Shown in pieces: positions 28,701 through 36,967 of a DNA stretch of 64,000 nucleotides. The translations under genes and the position numbers were made by a program. The notes below the pieces were generated by a model. It saw only the letters and a program-made list of their open reading frames with translations. It had not been told where the DNA came from and did not search any database. Numbering within the stretch: position 1 is the first letter of the stretch; each line of letters begins with the position of its first letter. Source of the stretch: Pseudogracilibacillus sp037072025 (GTDB taxonomy: Bacteria > Bacillota > Bacilli > Bacillales > Amphibacillaceae); assembly GCF_037072025.1 (NCBI RefSeq), contig NZ_JAXHDD010000001.1, positions 124,001-188,000 on the forward strand, given 5' to 3'.

Positions 28701-30037
28701 ATAATTTCACCATTTTGTATTTTCACACCAGCAAGCTCTATAATCGTGTCATAAACCGACGAAAGTCCTGTTGTTTCAACATCAAAAACGACATACGTTT
28801 CTTCTTTTAATAATAAGTCTGTACTGTTATAAGCGATGGGAACACCATCATCAACAACATTTGCTTCGACACCATAGATTACTTTAATATCATTCGCTTT
28901 TGCCGCTGAATGAGCTTCCGGAAATCCTTGAACAGCAGCATGGTCTGTAATCGCGATAGCGGAATGTCCCCACTTTGCAGCTTGGGAAATGAGCCGTGTT
29001 GGACTGACGACGGCATCTAATTGGCTCATCGTTGTATGGGCATGGAGTTCAACTCGCTTTTCACCTTCTTTTGCTTTATCCATTCTCAATTCAACACTTA
29101 TTTGCTGAATATCATTTGCCATCATCGTTAATTCATTAGAATAAAGGTCTGTTTGGATTCGCCCACGTGCTCTAATCCAAATACCTTCTTTTGCTTGTCC
29201 AAAAACAGCTTCATCTTCATCATTACGAGAAAACATCTTTATTTCAAGTGAATCTGTATAGTCTGTAGCTTTTAGGATTAGAAGACTCCTACCTGAACGC
29301 AATTTTCTAACTTCCGACAGAAATACATATCCTTGTACCGCAATTCGTTTTTCTTCTTCCACTATTTCTTCCATATTAACAACATCATCAGGAATATCAT
29401 GACCGATTTTAAATTCGACCGTTTTCGTGAAATTGTCCTTATGTTCTTGTCTTTCTTTTTGTTGCTTAACAGCATTTAAAACAAATTGTTTATCTTCTTC
29501 GATTGTTTGTTTACGGAAGTTTTCCAGTTCTTGTTTTTCTGTATTTACATGAAAGTTTAACGTATATTTTTTTAATCCGATGTGCTGGCAATATTTTTGA
29601 AATCCTTCTTCAACTTTTCTTTTTAAAGATACGGCTTCAGCTTCTGTTTTAACATTAAACATCATTATGTGGTCTTCGATTTTCGGCTGTTGCTTTAGTA
29701 TTTCAAGATGATTAGGTAAGATTGCTGGAAATTTCTTGAGAAAATAACTCCAGTAATTTATTAGTTCCGTCTCATTGCAATGTTGATTTCCAGTTTCAAT
29801 TGTCAATTGGACTGCCGCTATTTCTTGGAAAGATTCTTGTAAACTATCATAAAAATGACGATATATTTCAAAAGGTAAAACTGCTTCCACCCAAACATGA
29901 AAATGCCAAATCTTTCTTTTTTTATAAACGACTAATTTGCGCAGCTCACTTGACTTAAAATAAGTATCTTTTATTTCGTCTGGAAAACGCAGTTGCTCTA
30001 ATAGTATTTCCATCTTTTTCTTATATGAAAGACTCAT
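25748..30037 (-). CDS. polC: DNA polymerase III alpha subunit, PolC type
   Basis: Main replicative polymerase of low-GC Gram-positives. 1429 residues (B. subtilis 1437). An OB domain and split PHP domain (VELHAHTTMSQLDAVV near residue 330) surround the 3'-5' exonuclease (YVVFDVETTGLSS, with VAHNATFDIGFL); then a zinc-binding module (CRKCHYNQF and CPTCGEPL) and the polymerase with LVGSRGSVGSSLVA and PDIDLNFSGEYQ, which holds the catalytic aspartates. The start follows GGAGG. proS, normally directly upstream in transcription order, is absent. Confidence 0.97.
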   Translation of the reverse strand: MSLSYKKKMEILLEQLRFPDEIKDTYFKSSELRKLVVYKKRKIWHFHVWVEAVLPFEIYRHFYDSLQESFQEIAAVQLTIETGNQHCNETELINYWSYFLKKFPAILPNHLEILKQQPKIEDHIMMFNVKTEAEAVSLKRKVEEGFQKYCQHIGLKKYTLNFHVNTEKQELENFRKQTIEEDKQFVLNAVKQQKERQEHKDNFTKTVEFKIGHDIPDDVVNMEEIVEEEKRIAVQGYVFLSEVRKLRSGRSLLILKATDYTDSLEIKMFSRNDEDEAVFGQAKEGIWIRARGRIQTDLYSNELTMMANDIQQISVELRMDKAKEGEKRVELHAHTTMSQLDAVVSPTRLISQAAKWGHSAIAITDHAAVQGFPEAHSAAKANDIKVIYGVEANVVDDGVPIAYNSTDLLLKEETYVVFDVETTGLSSVYDTIIELAGVKIQNGEIIDRFESFANPHRSLPEKIIDITGITDDMLVGAPEVDDVLKNFHEWVGDNTLVAHNATFDIGFLNQGYTKINYPRIKNPVIDTLELARFLLPELGNHRLNTLCKHLDVELTQHHRAIYDAEATGYLFWKLIERLEDKEINNMIQLNNHIGEGDSYQHSRPYHCILLAQNEIGLKNLYKLISYSHTKYFYRVPRIPRSLLSKLREGLFVGSACDQGEIFETLIQKSVDEAEEIADFYDYLEVQPPENYYHLIEREIVQTEAQIIDIIRNIIELGKRTNKIVVATGNVHHIEDHEKQYREILIASQKGNPLNRVTLPNTPFRTTNEMLDLFSFLGEEKSYEIIVKNPNQVAEEVEKISPIKSDLFTPSIEGAEEEIRELTYNTAQSIYGSPLPEIVESRIKKELDSIIGHGFAVIYLISHKLVKKSLIDGYLVGSRGSVGSSLVATMTEITEVNPLPPHYVCRKCHYNQFFTDGTYASGFDLPDKNCPTCGEPLEKDGQDIPFETFLGFKGDKVPDIDLNFSGEYQPIAHNYTKELFGEDYVFRAGTIGTIATKTAYGYVKGYATDKNIHFKGAEIDRLVHGCSGVKRTTGQHPGGIIVVPNDKEIYDFTPIQYPADDRTSEWKTTHFDFHSIEDNLLKLDILGHDDPTVIRKLQDLSGIDPKDIPIDDEEVMKIFSSTEPLGLKPEQIDCKTGTLGVPEFGTAFVRQMLEETKPSTFAELVIISGLSHGTNVWLGNAQELINDGICEIGDVIGCRDDIMVYLMQKGLEASLAFKIMESVRKGRGLEDEWIEEMRKSNVPEWYIESCKKIEYMFPKAHAAAYVLMAVRIAYFKVHYPIFFYSAYFSIRASDFELDTMIKGSEALRNRINEIKGKGNDAPPKERSLLTVLEVALEMCERGYSFQKVDLYRSSATEFLVDGNALIPPFNVVDGLGTNAAINIVKAREDGEFLSKEDLRERSKISKTVLQYLDAHGCLEGMEEENQLSLF

Positions 30038-30089
30038 GGTCGATTCCTCCAGTAAAAAAATAAAAATAATGGGGACAAATATAATATAA

Positions 30090-30246
30090 GTGCGTGTTCA
30101 AAAAGGAGGATAAAAAGGACCAAGAAGTTCGAGGCGGCGCAGTTCCCGTCAGCGGAATGTATGCATTTAGATACATGAGCAGCGGAGAAACAAGCATTCG
30201 TGCGAAATTCGCAGTGTCATTTTTACCGGACTTTTTGAACATCCTC
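30090..30246 (-). mobile_element. MITE copy 2 (157 bp) with 5-bp target duplication
   Basis: Same family as copy 1 but inverted: begins GTGCGTGTTCAAAAAG and ends CTTTTTGAACATCCTC. The direct repeat TATAA flanks it at 30085-30089 and 30247-30251. No transposase. It lies in the polC-rasP gap where proS is expected. It is 44 bases upstream of the polC start, so it may have altered the polC promoter region. The rest of the gap, 30252-30384, holds a loose GAAATCGTTGGAATGG/CCATTCCAACGATTTC hairpin around 30270-30333. Confidence 0.9.
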
Positions 30247-30271
30247 TATAAGGAATGATCGAAAGGTGAGA

Positions 30272-30333
30272 AAATCGTTGAAAAAAGGCACCACTTCCAT
30301 GAAGTGAAACGAAAGCCATTCCAACGATTTCTT
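30272..30333 (-). terminator. Stem-loop downstream of rasP
   Basis: AAATCGTTG (30272-30280) and CAACGATTT (30323-30331) can pair, and ACTTCCATGAAGT makes an inner hairpin. It follows the rasP stop codon by about 50 bases on the minus strand. No clear T run, so this is a weak call. Confidence 0.4.
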
Positions 30334-30384
30334 TCTAAGTAGTTAACAACATATCAATTTAACTTTCTAATTAAGCATTATTAA

Positions 30385-31656
30385 TTATAAAAACAATCGT
30401 TGAATATCATTCCATGTAACAACGATCATTAAAAGCATTAATAAAGCAAAACCAATTACATGAACAAATCCTTCTTTTTCCGGAGCAATTGGTTTTCCAC
30501 GTACAGCCTCAATGCCGATAAACAACAATCTTCCGCCATCAAGTGCAGGAAGAGGCACAAGGTTAATGATCCCTAAGTTTATACTAAGCATTGCCGTCCA
30601 CATTAAATAATTCATAAATCCTGTTTGAACTACTTGATTTGTAACATCATAAATACCTACTGGACCAGAAAGCATTTCAATCGATAATTGTCCAGTTACT
30701 AGCATTAATAAATTAGTTAAAATTAATTTAGTTGTTTCAAATGTTTGTAAAAATCCATGCTTTAATGTTTTAACAAAAGATTTTTCATACGCTGGTAACA
30801 CACCAACTTGACCGATTCTTACTTCTTCTTCATCTATATCTTCAATTTTTACTTCCTTTGGTATAACAGTAAGTGACTCTGTTTGGTTATTTCGTTTAAC
30901 AATGATATCAACCTCTTGTCCTGCACTTGCCTGAATAATAGATGTAAAATCCTGCCAAGTTGTAACAGAACTGTCTTCGACTTGAATAATCTCATCACCG
31001 GGTTGTATCCCCGCTTCTTCTGCAGGACTGTTTGGCTGAACTTCTCCGATTACCCGTTCAGAAGGAACACCTTGTACGAGGCCTATAATGATAAAAATTA
31101 TAATTGCCAAAATAAAATTCATCATCGGACCCGCAAACAACTGCATCGCTCGTTGTCCGACCGTTTTTGATGCAAATTGCCTATCATACGGAGCAATTTG
31201 GGTTTCTCGTTCATCCATGATAAAAAATGCTTTTCTATCTACGGCAAAACGTTGAACATTTGTTTCATCCCCAACATTATAACCATCAATAAATAAGTCA
31301 TGATCCAAATCAACGGACTCCACTTCAATTAAATGGGCATTAGGATGTTTGTCTTTATTGTTTACAATTATTTTATTTACTTTTCCTTCATCATTAAACT
31401 CGAGTCCAATATGATGACCAGGTTTTAATTCAATTATTTCCGGATCATCTCCAGCAACACGTACATACCCACCAATTGGTAACAACCTGATTGTATATAA
31501 TGTTTCATTCCTGGTGAATGAAAAGATTTTAGGACCAAACCCTATCGCAAATTCCCTCGCTAACATTCCAGCCCTTTTGGCAAAAATTAAATGCCCCCAT
31601 TCATGAACAGAAACAAGCAGGCCAAACATTAATATAAACGCTATAACCGTAGTCAA
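30385..31656 (-). CDS. rasP: Site-2 intramembrane metalloprotease RasP (RseP)
   Basis: Cleaves anti-sigma factors and FtsL-type proteins within the membrane. 423 residues, four hydrophobic segments. The zinc motif is HEWGH (VSVHEWGHLIF, usual form HEFGH), with the distal LDGGRLL and a PDZ domain (SPAEEAGIQPGDEIIQVE). I start at the TTG at 31656, 8 bases after AAAGGAG; the GTG at 31665 overlaps that site. dxr, which precedes rasP in B. subtilis, is missing: only 60 bases separate cdsA from rasP. Confidence 0.93.
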   Translation of the reverse strand: MTTVIAFILMFGLLVSVHEWGHLIFAKRAGMLAREFAIGFGPKIFSFTRNETLYTIRLLPIGGYVRVAGDDPEIIELKPGHHIGLEFNDEGKVNKIIVNNKDKHPNAHLIEVESVDLDHDLFIDGYNVGDETNVQRFAVDRKAFFIMDERETQIAPYDRQFASKTVGQRAMQLFAGPMMNFILAIIIFIIIGLVQGVPSERVIGEVQPNSPAEEAGIQPGDEIIQVEDSSVTTWQDFTSIIQASAGQEVDIIVKRNNQTESLTVIPKEVKIEDIDEEEVRIGQVGVLPAYEKSFVKTLKHGFLQTFETTKLILTNLLMLVTGQLSIEMLSGPVGIYDVTNQVVQTGFMNYLMWTAMLSINLGIINLVPLPALDGGRLLFIGIEAVRGKPIAPEKEGFVHVIGFALLMLLMIVVTWNDIQRLFL

Positions 31657-31716
31657 AAAAAACACTCCTTTTCAGCGTAAAAAGCTAAAGCACCATACTT
31701 TTTTTAGTTCAATACC

Positions 31717-32502
31717 TTAAAAAACCTGAATAATAAACAAAACAATTAAAACAAACAATAAACTGTCTAAACGATCTAAAATACCACCATGCCCAGGAAA
31801 GATCTTCCCAAAATCCTTCACATCATAATGTCGCTTTATCGCTGAGGCAACTAGATCTCCTAGTTGTCCAAAAATCGATATCACAACAGTTATTACGACA
31901 ATTGCTAAAAACGATTTATCGAAAGGATAAACTAGTTGAAAAACAATGGACACCATTATAGCGATTATAATACCGCCCACAGCTCCTCCAATTGTTTTAT
32001 TTGGGCTAATCTCAGGCCATAACTTTCTTTTTCCAAAAAATTTTCCTATAAAATAAGCGCCTGTGTCTGTTGCCCATATAATAAATAAAATAAATAAAAA
32101 ATAATTTAATCCCTCTAGCCTTGTTATTAATAAATAATAAAATGCTGTACCGATATAAAGCGTAGAAAACACTAAAAAACTTGCTTGGTCAAACGTAAAT
32201 TTATTTTTTGAAATTACTGTCATAACTAAAAGGATAACAACAAATAGCATAATAATATCGTATTTAGTTAGGACAAAATTTGAAACTGTTATATTTTCTC
32301 CTGGGTAAATTAGTAACCAGAGAAATATACTTGATAAAATTAAATATAAGTTATTCTGCTTTAAACCGTACATCCGAATTAACTCATATAACGCAATGGT
32401 AGCCAATAAATATGAAATTAATAAAAAAGGCCAGTTACCATATAGTATTATAGGTACAATAATAATTATTCCAATTATTGCTGTTATCAATCGCTGTTTC
32501 AC
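31717..32502 (-). CDS. cdsA: Phosphatidate cytidylyltransferase
   Basis: Makes CDP-diacylglycerol for phospholipid synthesis. About 261 residues and eight membrane segments; the C-terminal signature runs from KRHYDVKDFGKIFPGHGGIL to LDRLDSLLF. A GTG start at 32502 gives the usual N-terminus (MKQRLITAIIG); the frame is open upstream but overlaps uppS, so the longer form is unlikely. RBS GGGAG lies about 11 bases ahead. Confidence 0.93.
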   Translation of the reverse strand: MKQRLITAIIGIIIIVPIILYGNWPFLLISYLLATIALYELIRMYGLKQNNLYLILSSIFLWLLIYPGENITVSNFVLTKYDIIMLFVVILLVMTVISKNKFTFDQASFLVFSTLYIGTAFYYLLITRLEGLNYFLFILFIIWATDTGAYFIGKFFGKRKLWPEISPNKTIGGAVGGIIIAIMVSIVFQLVYPFDKSFLAIVVITVVISIFGQLGDLVASAIKRHYDVKDFGKIFPGHGGILDRLDSLLFVLIVLFIIQVF

Positions 32503-32518
32503 TAAAGCGTCAACTCCC

Positions 32519-33274
32519 TCATATTCCTCCGTATCTTCTTTTTCGGCTTTGATAATCACAGAGAGCTTGTTTAAATATTTCCTCATTAAAATCAGGCCAT
32601 AATGTGTCTGTGAACCAAAATTCCGAATAAGCTAGTTGCCACAACAAAAAATTACTTAATCGCTGTTCGCCGCTAGTACGGATGAGTAAATCAGGATCTT
32701 GTAAATCTTTTGTATATAAATATTTTGTTAGCGTATTTTCATCAAGAGATTCTTTATCGATTTTTCCACTTTCTACATCACTAATGATATGTTTCATCGC
32801 ACGAACCATCTCATATCTACTTCCATAATTTATAGCAAAATTCAACAAAAGTCCATCATTATTTTTCGTTTTTTCTTTTGCATATTGAATTGCCTTTTTT
32901 GTATGATCTGGTAATGAATTAAATTCTCCGATTGTATTTATTTTTACATTATTTTCCATCAATTGAGGTAAATAGATATGTAAAAATTCTTTTGGGAGTC
33001 TCATTAAGAAATCTACTTCAAGCTTCGGTCGTTTCCAATTTTCTGTCGAAAAAGCATACAGTGTTAAAATTTTAACTTGATACTTTACTGCTGCACGGAC
33101 AATTCTTTGAACTACATCCATTCCTTCTTTATGTCCTGCAATTCGGGGTAGTCCTTTTTTGCTAGCCCATCTGCCATTTCCATCCATAATGATGGCAACA
33201 TGGTCCGGTATGTTATCTATAATAATTTCGTCTTGCGTTTGTTTACTATTAAAAAAAGGTAACCTCATAGACAT
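32519..33274 (-). CDS. uppS: Undecaprenyl diphosphate synthase
   Basis: Cis-prenyltransferase making the C55 carrier lipid for the wall. About 251 residues with HVAIIMDGNGRWA near residue 22, AFSTENWKRP and DLLIRTSGEQRLSNFLLWQ. Two adjacent ATGs (33277 and 33274) follow GGGGG; I take the second for spacing. uppS and cdsA are 16 bases apart. Confidence 0.95.
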   Translation of the reverse strand: MSMRLPFFNSKQTQDEIIIDNIPDHVAIIMDGNGRWASKKGLPRIAGHKEGMDVVQRIVRAAVKYQVKILTLYAFSTENWKRPKLEVDFLMRLPKEFLHIYLPQLMENNVKINTIGEFNSLPDHTKKAIQYAKEKTKNNDGLLLNFAINYGSRYEMVRAMKHIISDVESGKIDKESLDENTLTKYLYTKDLQDPDLLIRTSGEQRLSNFLLWQLAYSEFWFTDTLWPDFNEEIFKQALCDYQSRKRRYGGI

Positions 33275-33435
33275 CATTTGTCCCCCAAAAGGATTAAACT
33301 CTAACCTAACTACAATAAATCCCTTCATAATACTATATGAAAATTTACAAGAATTAATATGTAATTAACGTTATTTCGAGTAGAAATCCTAAGTTGTTAT
33401 TTAAAATTATAATCGATAATCATTTAAAAAGTGAA

Positions 33436-33463
33436 ATAAAAGCCCTCTTAAAACAAGAGGGCT
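33436..33463 (-). terminator. Rho-independent terminator of frr
   Basis: AGCCCTCTT-GTTTT-AAGAGGGCT followed by TTTATTT on the minus strand. Confidence 0.88.
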
Positions 33464-33466
33464 ATT

Positions 33467-34024
33467 TTACACTTCCATAATTTCTTCTTCTTTGCTTTTA
33501 GCCAGCTGATCGATCTCTTCGATAAATTTATCTGTTTCTTTTTGAACATTATCTTGATACGTTCTTAATTCGTCTTCTGTAATACTTGCGTCTTTTTCTA
33601 ACTTTTTTAGTTGATCGTTTGCTTCACGACGTAAATTCCTTATTTGAACACGAGATTCTTCTGCATATTTTCCGACTACTTTTGTTAGTTCTTTTCTTCT
33701 TTCTTCCGTTAAAGCGGGGATGTTTATTCGAATAACATTACCGTCACTGGATGGTGAAAGTCCTAGATCTGCTTTTTGAATCGCTTTTTCCATTTCTCCA
33801 ATTGCAGTCTTATCAAAAGGTGTAATGACAAGTAATCTTGCTTCTGGCGCTCCCACCTGTGCTAATTGATTTAGTGGTGTTGCTGCCCCGTAATAATCAA
33901 CAAATACATTATCTAAAAGACTTGGATTCGCTCGTCCTGCTCGAACTGTTGCTAAATTTCTTCTAAAAGCTTGGACTGCCGTTTCCATTTTATCACGCAT
34001 AGCTTTTAAAACATCACTTGGCAT
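33467..34024 (-). CDS. frr: Ribosome recycling factor
   Basis: Splits post-termination ribosomes with EF-G. 185 residues, with the standard RRF segments VRAGRANPSLLDNVFVDYYG and RINIPALTEERRKEL. It follows pyrH by two bases and is closed by a terminator. Confidence 0.97.
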   Translation of the reverse strand: MPSDVLKAMRDKMETAVQAFRRNLATVRAGRANPSLLDNVFVDYYGAATPLNQLAQVGAPEARLLVITPFDKTAIGEMEKAIQKADLGLSPSSDGNVIRINIPALTEERRKELTKVVGKYAEESRVQIRNLRREANDQLKKLEKDASITEDELRTYQDNVQKETDKFIEEIDQLAKSKEEEIMEV

Positions 34025-34026
34025 TC

Positions 34027-34746
34027 TTATTTCCCCCTTATCGTTGTCCCTAGAACTTCGCCTTCGACAACCCTTTTAATATTTCCTTCTTCCGTAATTG
34101 AAAACACGATCAATGGTATGTCATTATCCATACATAAAGATGAAGCAGTAGAATCCATTACTTCAAGTCCTTCATTTAGCATGTCCATATAAGATAGTTT
34201 ATCATATTTTTTCGCTTGTTTGTTAACTTTAGGGTCATCACTGTATACACCGTCAACGTTATTTTTCGCCATTAATATCACTTCAGCTTCTATTTCAGCA
34301 GCTCTTAAAGCAGCTGTTGTATCGGTTGAAAAGTAAGGATTTCCAGTACCCGCAGCAAAAATTACAACGCGTTTTTTCTCCAAATGTCGAATTGCTTTTC
34401 TTCTAATATAAGGCTCGGCAACTTGTCTCATCTCGATAGAAGTTTGTACCCTTGTTGGTATCCCCATCGATTCTAAACTATCCTGAAGGGCAAGAGAATT
34501 CATCACAGTTGCTAACATTCCCATATAGTCTGCATTAGCCCTGTCCATTCCCATTTCGCTACCAACTTTACCGCGCCAAATATTACCACCGCCAACAACA
34601 ATAGCAATTTCAGTCCCTAATTCCGCAACTTCCTTTACTTGCTCAGCTATTGATTGAATTACTGTAGGCTCAATTCCATATCCTTTATCCCCACTAAGAG
34701 CTTCTCCACTTAACTTTAGTACAATTCTTCGATAACGCGCCGTCAT
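34027..34746 (-). CDS. pyrH: UMP kinase
   Basis: Phosphorylates UMP to UDP. 239 residues of the amino-acid-kinase fold: RRIVLKLSGEALSGDKGYG at the start, VVGGGNIWRG, and NVDGVYSDDPK near the C-terminus. ATG at 34746 follows GGAGG; an in-frame TTG four codons upstream overlaps that site. Confidence 0.96.
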   Translation of the reverse strand: MTARYRRIVLKLSGEALSGDKGYGIEPTVIQSIAEQVKEVAELGTEIAIVVGGGNIWRGKVGSEMGMDRANADYMGMLATVMNSLALQDSLESMGIPTRVQTSIEMRQVAEPYIRRKAIRHLEKKRVVIFAAGTGNPYFSTDTTAALRAAEIEAEVILMAKNNVDGVYSDDPKVNKQAKKYDKLSYMDMLNEGLEVMDSTASSLCMDNDIPLIVFSITEEGNIKRVVEGEVLGTTIRGK

Positions 34747-34791
34747 AATAACCTCCAAAAAATATAATGATCTATGTAATTATATCATGAA

Positions 34792-34822
34792 GAAATAGGG
34801 AACACCATTGTGCTCCCTATTC
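34792..34822 (-). terminator. Hairpin between tsf and pyrH
   Basis: AATAGGGA and TCCCTATT pair with an inner GCAC/GTGT on the minus strand, but no T run follows. Partial terminator or mRNA-processing hairpin. Confidence 0.5.
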
Positions 34823-34829
34823 ATTTGGA

Positions 34830-35714
34830 TTATTTCTTCATTTGACTCATAACTTCTTCTGCAAAGTCTTCTTCTTTCTTCTCAATACCTTCTCCAACTT
34901 CGTAACGTACAAATTGTTTAACAGTTGCTCCTTGATCTGCAACAAACTTTTTAACTTTTACATCAGAATCTTTTACAAATTGTTGATCGAGTAGACAAAT
35001 TTCTTCAAAGAACTTACCTAGTCGACCTTCGACCATTTTTTCAACAATATGCTCAGGTTTACCTTCATTTAGTGCTTGCTCTTTTAAGATTTCTCTTTCA
35101 CGGTTAACCTCATCTTCTGCTACATCTTCCCTTGCAACGTACTTAGGGTTTGCTGCCGCAATATGCATTGCAACATCTTTAGCAACTTCTTCGTCTTTTG
35201 TTCCTTCCAATAAAACAAGTGCACCAATACGACCCCCCATATGAAGGTATGAACCAAATACATCATTATCTGATTTACTTAGTAGGGCAAAACGGCGTAA
35301 TGTAATTTTTTCACCAATTGTTGCTACAGCTGAGTTGATATATTCTTCAACAGTTTGGTTTGAATCAGCGAGATTTTGTTGAAGCACTTCATCCAAGTTC
35401 GCTGGTTTTTCATTAACAATATGTTTTGCAAGATCAGTAACTAAAGATTGGAAGTTTTCATTTTTTGTAACAAAGTCTGTTTCACAGTTAACTTCTAAAA
35501 GAACTGCGTCGTTCCCATTTATTTCAATAAAAGTAGTTCCTTCTGCAGCAATACGGCCAGCTTTTTTGGCAGCTTGTGCAGCACCACTTTTACGTAAAAA
35601 GTCAATAGCTTCTTCCATATTACCATTTGTTTCAGTTAGTGCTTTCTTACAATCCATCATACCAGCACCAGTTTTTTCACGTAATTCTTTAACCATTTTT
35701 GCAGTAATCGCCAT
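34830..35714 (-). CDS. tsf: Translation elongation factor Ts
   Basis: GDP-exchange factor of EF-Tu. 294 residues: the N-terminal UBA-like part MVKELREKTGAGMMDCKKAL and the core motif TDFVTKNENFQ. ATG at 35714 follows AGGAGG and gives MAITAKMVKELR. It is separated from rpsB by a terminator-like hairpin. Confidence 0.97.
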   Translation of the reverse strand: MAITAKMVKELREKTGAGMMDCKKALTETNGNMEEAIDFLRKSGAAQAAKKAGRIAAEGTTFIEINGNDAVLLEVNCETDFVTKNENFQSLVTDLAKHIVNEKPANLDEVLQQNLADSNQTVEEYINSAVATIGEKITLRRFALLSKSDNDVFGSYLHMGGRIGALVLLEGTKDEEVAKDVAMHIAAANPKYVAREDVAEDEVNREREILKEQALNEGKPEHIVEKMVEGRLGKFFEEICLLDQQFVKDSDVKVKKFVADQGATVKQFVRYEVGEGIEKKEEDFAEEVMSQMKK

Positions 35715-35780
35715 TGAAAATCCTCCTATGTTTTTTATCATTGTAGTCATTTAAGACATTTTCCAAAACAATTAATCTGT

Positions 35781-35816
35781 AAAAAAGGTGATAAAAGGTT
35801 ATCCCCTTATCACCTC
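35781..35816 (-). terminator. Terminator/attenuator between rpsB and tsf
   Basis: AGGTGATAA pairs with TTATCACCT and is followed by TTTTTT on the minus strand. It should cut transcription partly between rpsB and tsf. Confidence 0.82.
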
Positions 35817-35823
35817 CACCAAC

Positions 35824-36591
35824 TTACTCTTCTACAGCAACTTCTTCTGCTTTTTCTTCTATATTTTGATTAGCTTCATCTGCCACTTCTTCTTGTTCAT
35901 CTATTTCAGTGCCTTGTCTTCCTTCTACAACAGCATCTGCCATTTTAGATGTTAGTAATTTCACCGCACGAATCGCATCATCATTAGCCGGTATTACATA
36001 ATCGATTTCATCTGGATCACAGTTTGTATCAACAATCCCAATAATCGGTATGTTTAACTTACGTGCTTCAGCAATTGCAATGCTCTCTTTACGTGGGTCG
36101 ATTACAAAAAGAGCATCCGGTAACTTTTTCATATCTTTAATTCCGCCTAAAAATTTCAATAGACGCTCTTTTTCTTTTAGTAATTCTACAGTTTCTTTCT
36201 TCGGAAGTACGTCAAATGTACCGTCTTCTTCCATACGTTCAATATCTTTTAATCGATTAATTCTTTTACGGATAGTTCGGAAGTTTGTTAATGTCCCACC
36301 AAGCCAACGTTGGTTTACATAAAACATACCAGAACGATTTGCTTCCTCACGGACTGATTCTTGTGCCTGTTTTTTTGTTCCAACAAATAAAACAGTGCCT
36401 CCGTCAGCAGATAATTGTCTTACAAAATTATATGCTTCCTCAATTTTCTTGACCGTCTTCTGTAAATCGATAATATAAATTCCGTTTCTTTCTGTGAAAA
36501 TGTATTTTTTCATTTTCGGGTTCCAGCGACGTGTTTGGTGTCCAAAATGAACTCCAGCTTCTAATAATTGTTTCATTGATATAACTGACAT
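35824..36591 (-). CDS. rpsB: 30S ribosomal protein S2
   Basis: Small-subunit protein, 255 residues: LEAGVHFGHQTRRWNPKMK at the start and NIPIIGIVDTNCDPDEIDYV near residue 180, then a highly acidic C-terminal tail. AAAGGAGG precedes the ATG. Downstream of the degraded fla/che scar instead of an intact swrB. Confidence 0.97.
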   Translation of the reverse strand: MSVISMKQLLEAGVHFGHQTRRWNPKMKKYIFTERNGIYIIDLQKTVKKIEEAYNFVRQLSADGGTVLFVGTKKQAQESVREEANRSGMFYVNQRWLGGTLTNFRTIRKRINRLKDIERMEEDGTFDVLPKKETVELLKEKERLLKFLGGIKDMKKLPDALFVIDPRKESIAIAEARKLNIPIIGIVDTNCDPDEIDYVIPANDDAIRAVKLLTSKMADAVVEGRQGTEIDEQEEVADEANQNIEEKAEEVAVEE

Positions 36592-36630
36592 TCTATTTCC
36601 TCCTTTGGTTTTTCCTCCGTTTAAATCTTA

Positions 36631-36667
36631 TTTGTACACAACCAAAACTAGGGCACCAATGTACAAA
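36631..36667 (-). promoter_or_regulatory. Hairpin in the rpsB 5' leader
   Basis: TTTGTAC and GTACAAA pair across a 23-base loop in the transcript, ending about 40 bases before the rpsB start. It could be an S2 autoregulatory site; no known leader model is recognised. Confidence 0.35.
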
Positions 36668-36750
36668 TCATTAAACGTGTGTAATATAGTAGGTCAATTA
36701 TCACCATTGTTAAATTACCATACTGAAAATAATTTATCAAGTTTTATCTA

Positions 36751-36967
36751 TTAATTGTTATTCATTTTTACAATTAGTTCAATTTCTGTTTTTCCCATTA
36801 TTTATTTTTCGGGCAATTTTTTCTATAGGTACTCCTTGATGAAAAAGGTTTAATATTTCTCCGATAGTAGATGTTTCTATTTTATCATTTAGGCTTTTCT
36901 GGCATGTGAACAGGTAAATCAATTGGTTTATATATATCCCTACTTGTTGAAGCATACTCTTCTTTCT
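36751..36967 (-). pseudogene. Remnant of a swrB/ylxL-like gene (C-terminal end)
   Basis: On the minus strand, pieces in three frames read IDLPVHMPEKPK, then STIGEILNLFHQGVPIEKIA with RKIN, then, after an extra A, MGKTEIELIVKMNNN and a stop at 36751. The C-terminal pattern (helix, QG..IE.IA.K...GK.E.EL..K) is what I know from the end of SwrB/YlxL-type (DUF6115) proteins, the last gene of the fla/che operon just before rpsB. Position fits exactly. At least two frameshifts make it non-functional. Family identification is from memory of the motif. Confidence 0.65.

Noticed and set aside
31656..31716. Remnant of dxr in the cdsA-rasP gap
   Set aside because: Only 60 bases, with no residual coding pattern; the loss is clean or ancestral.
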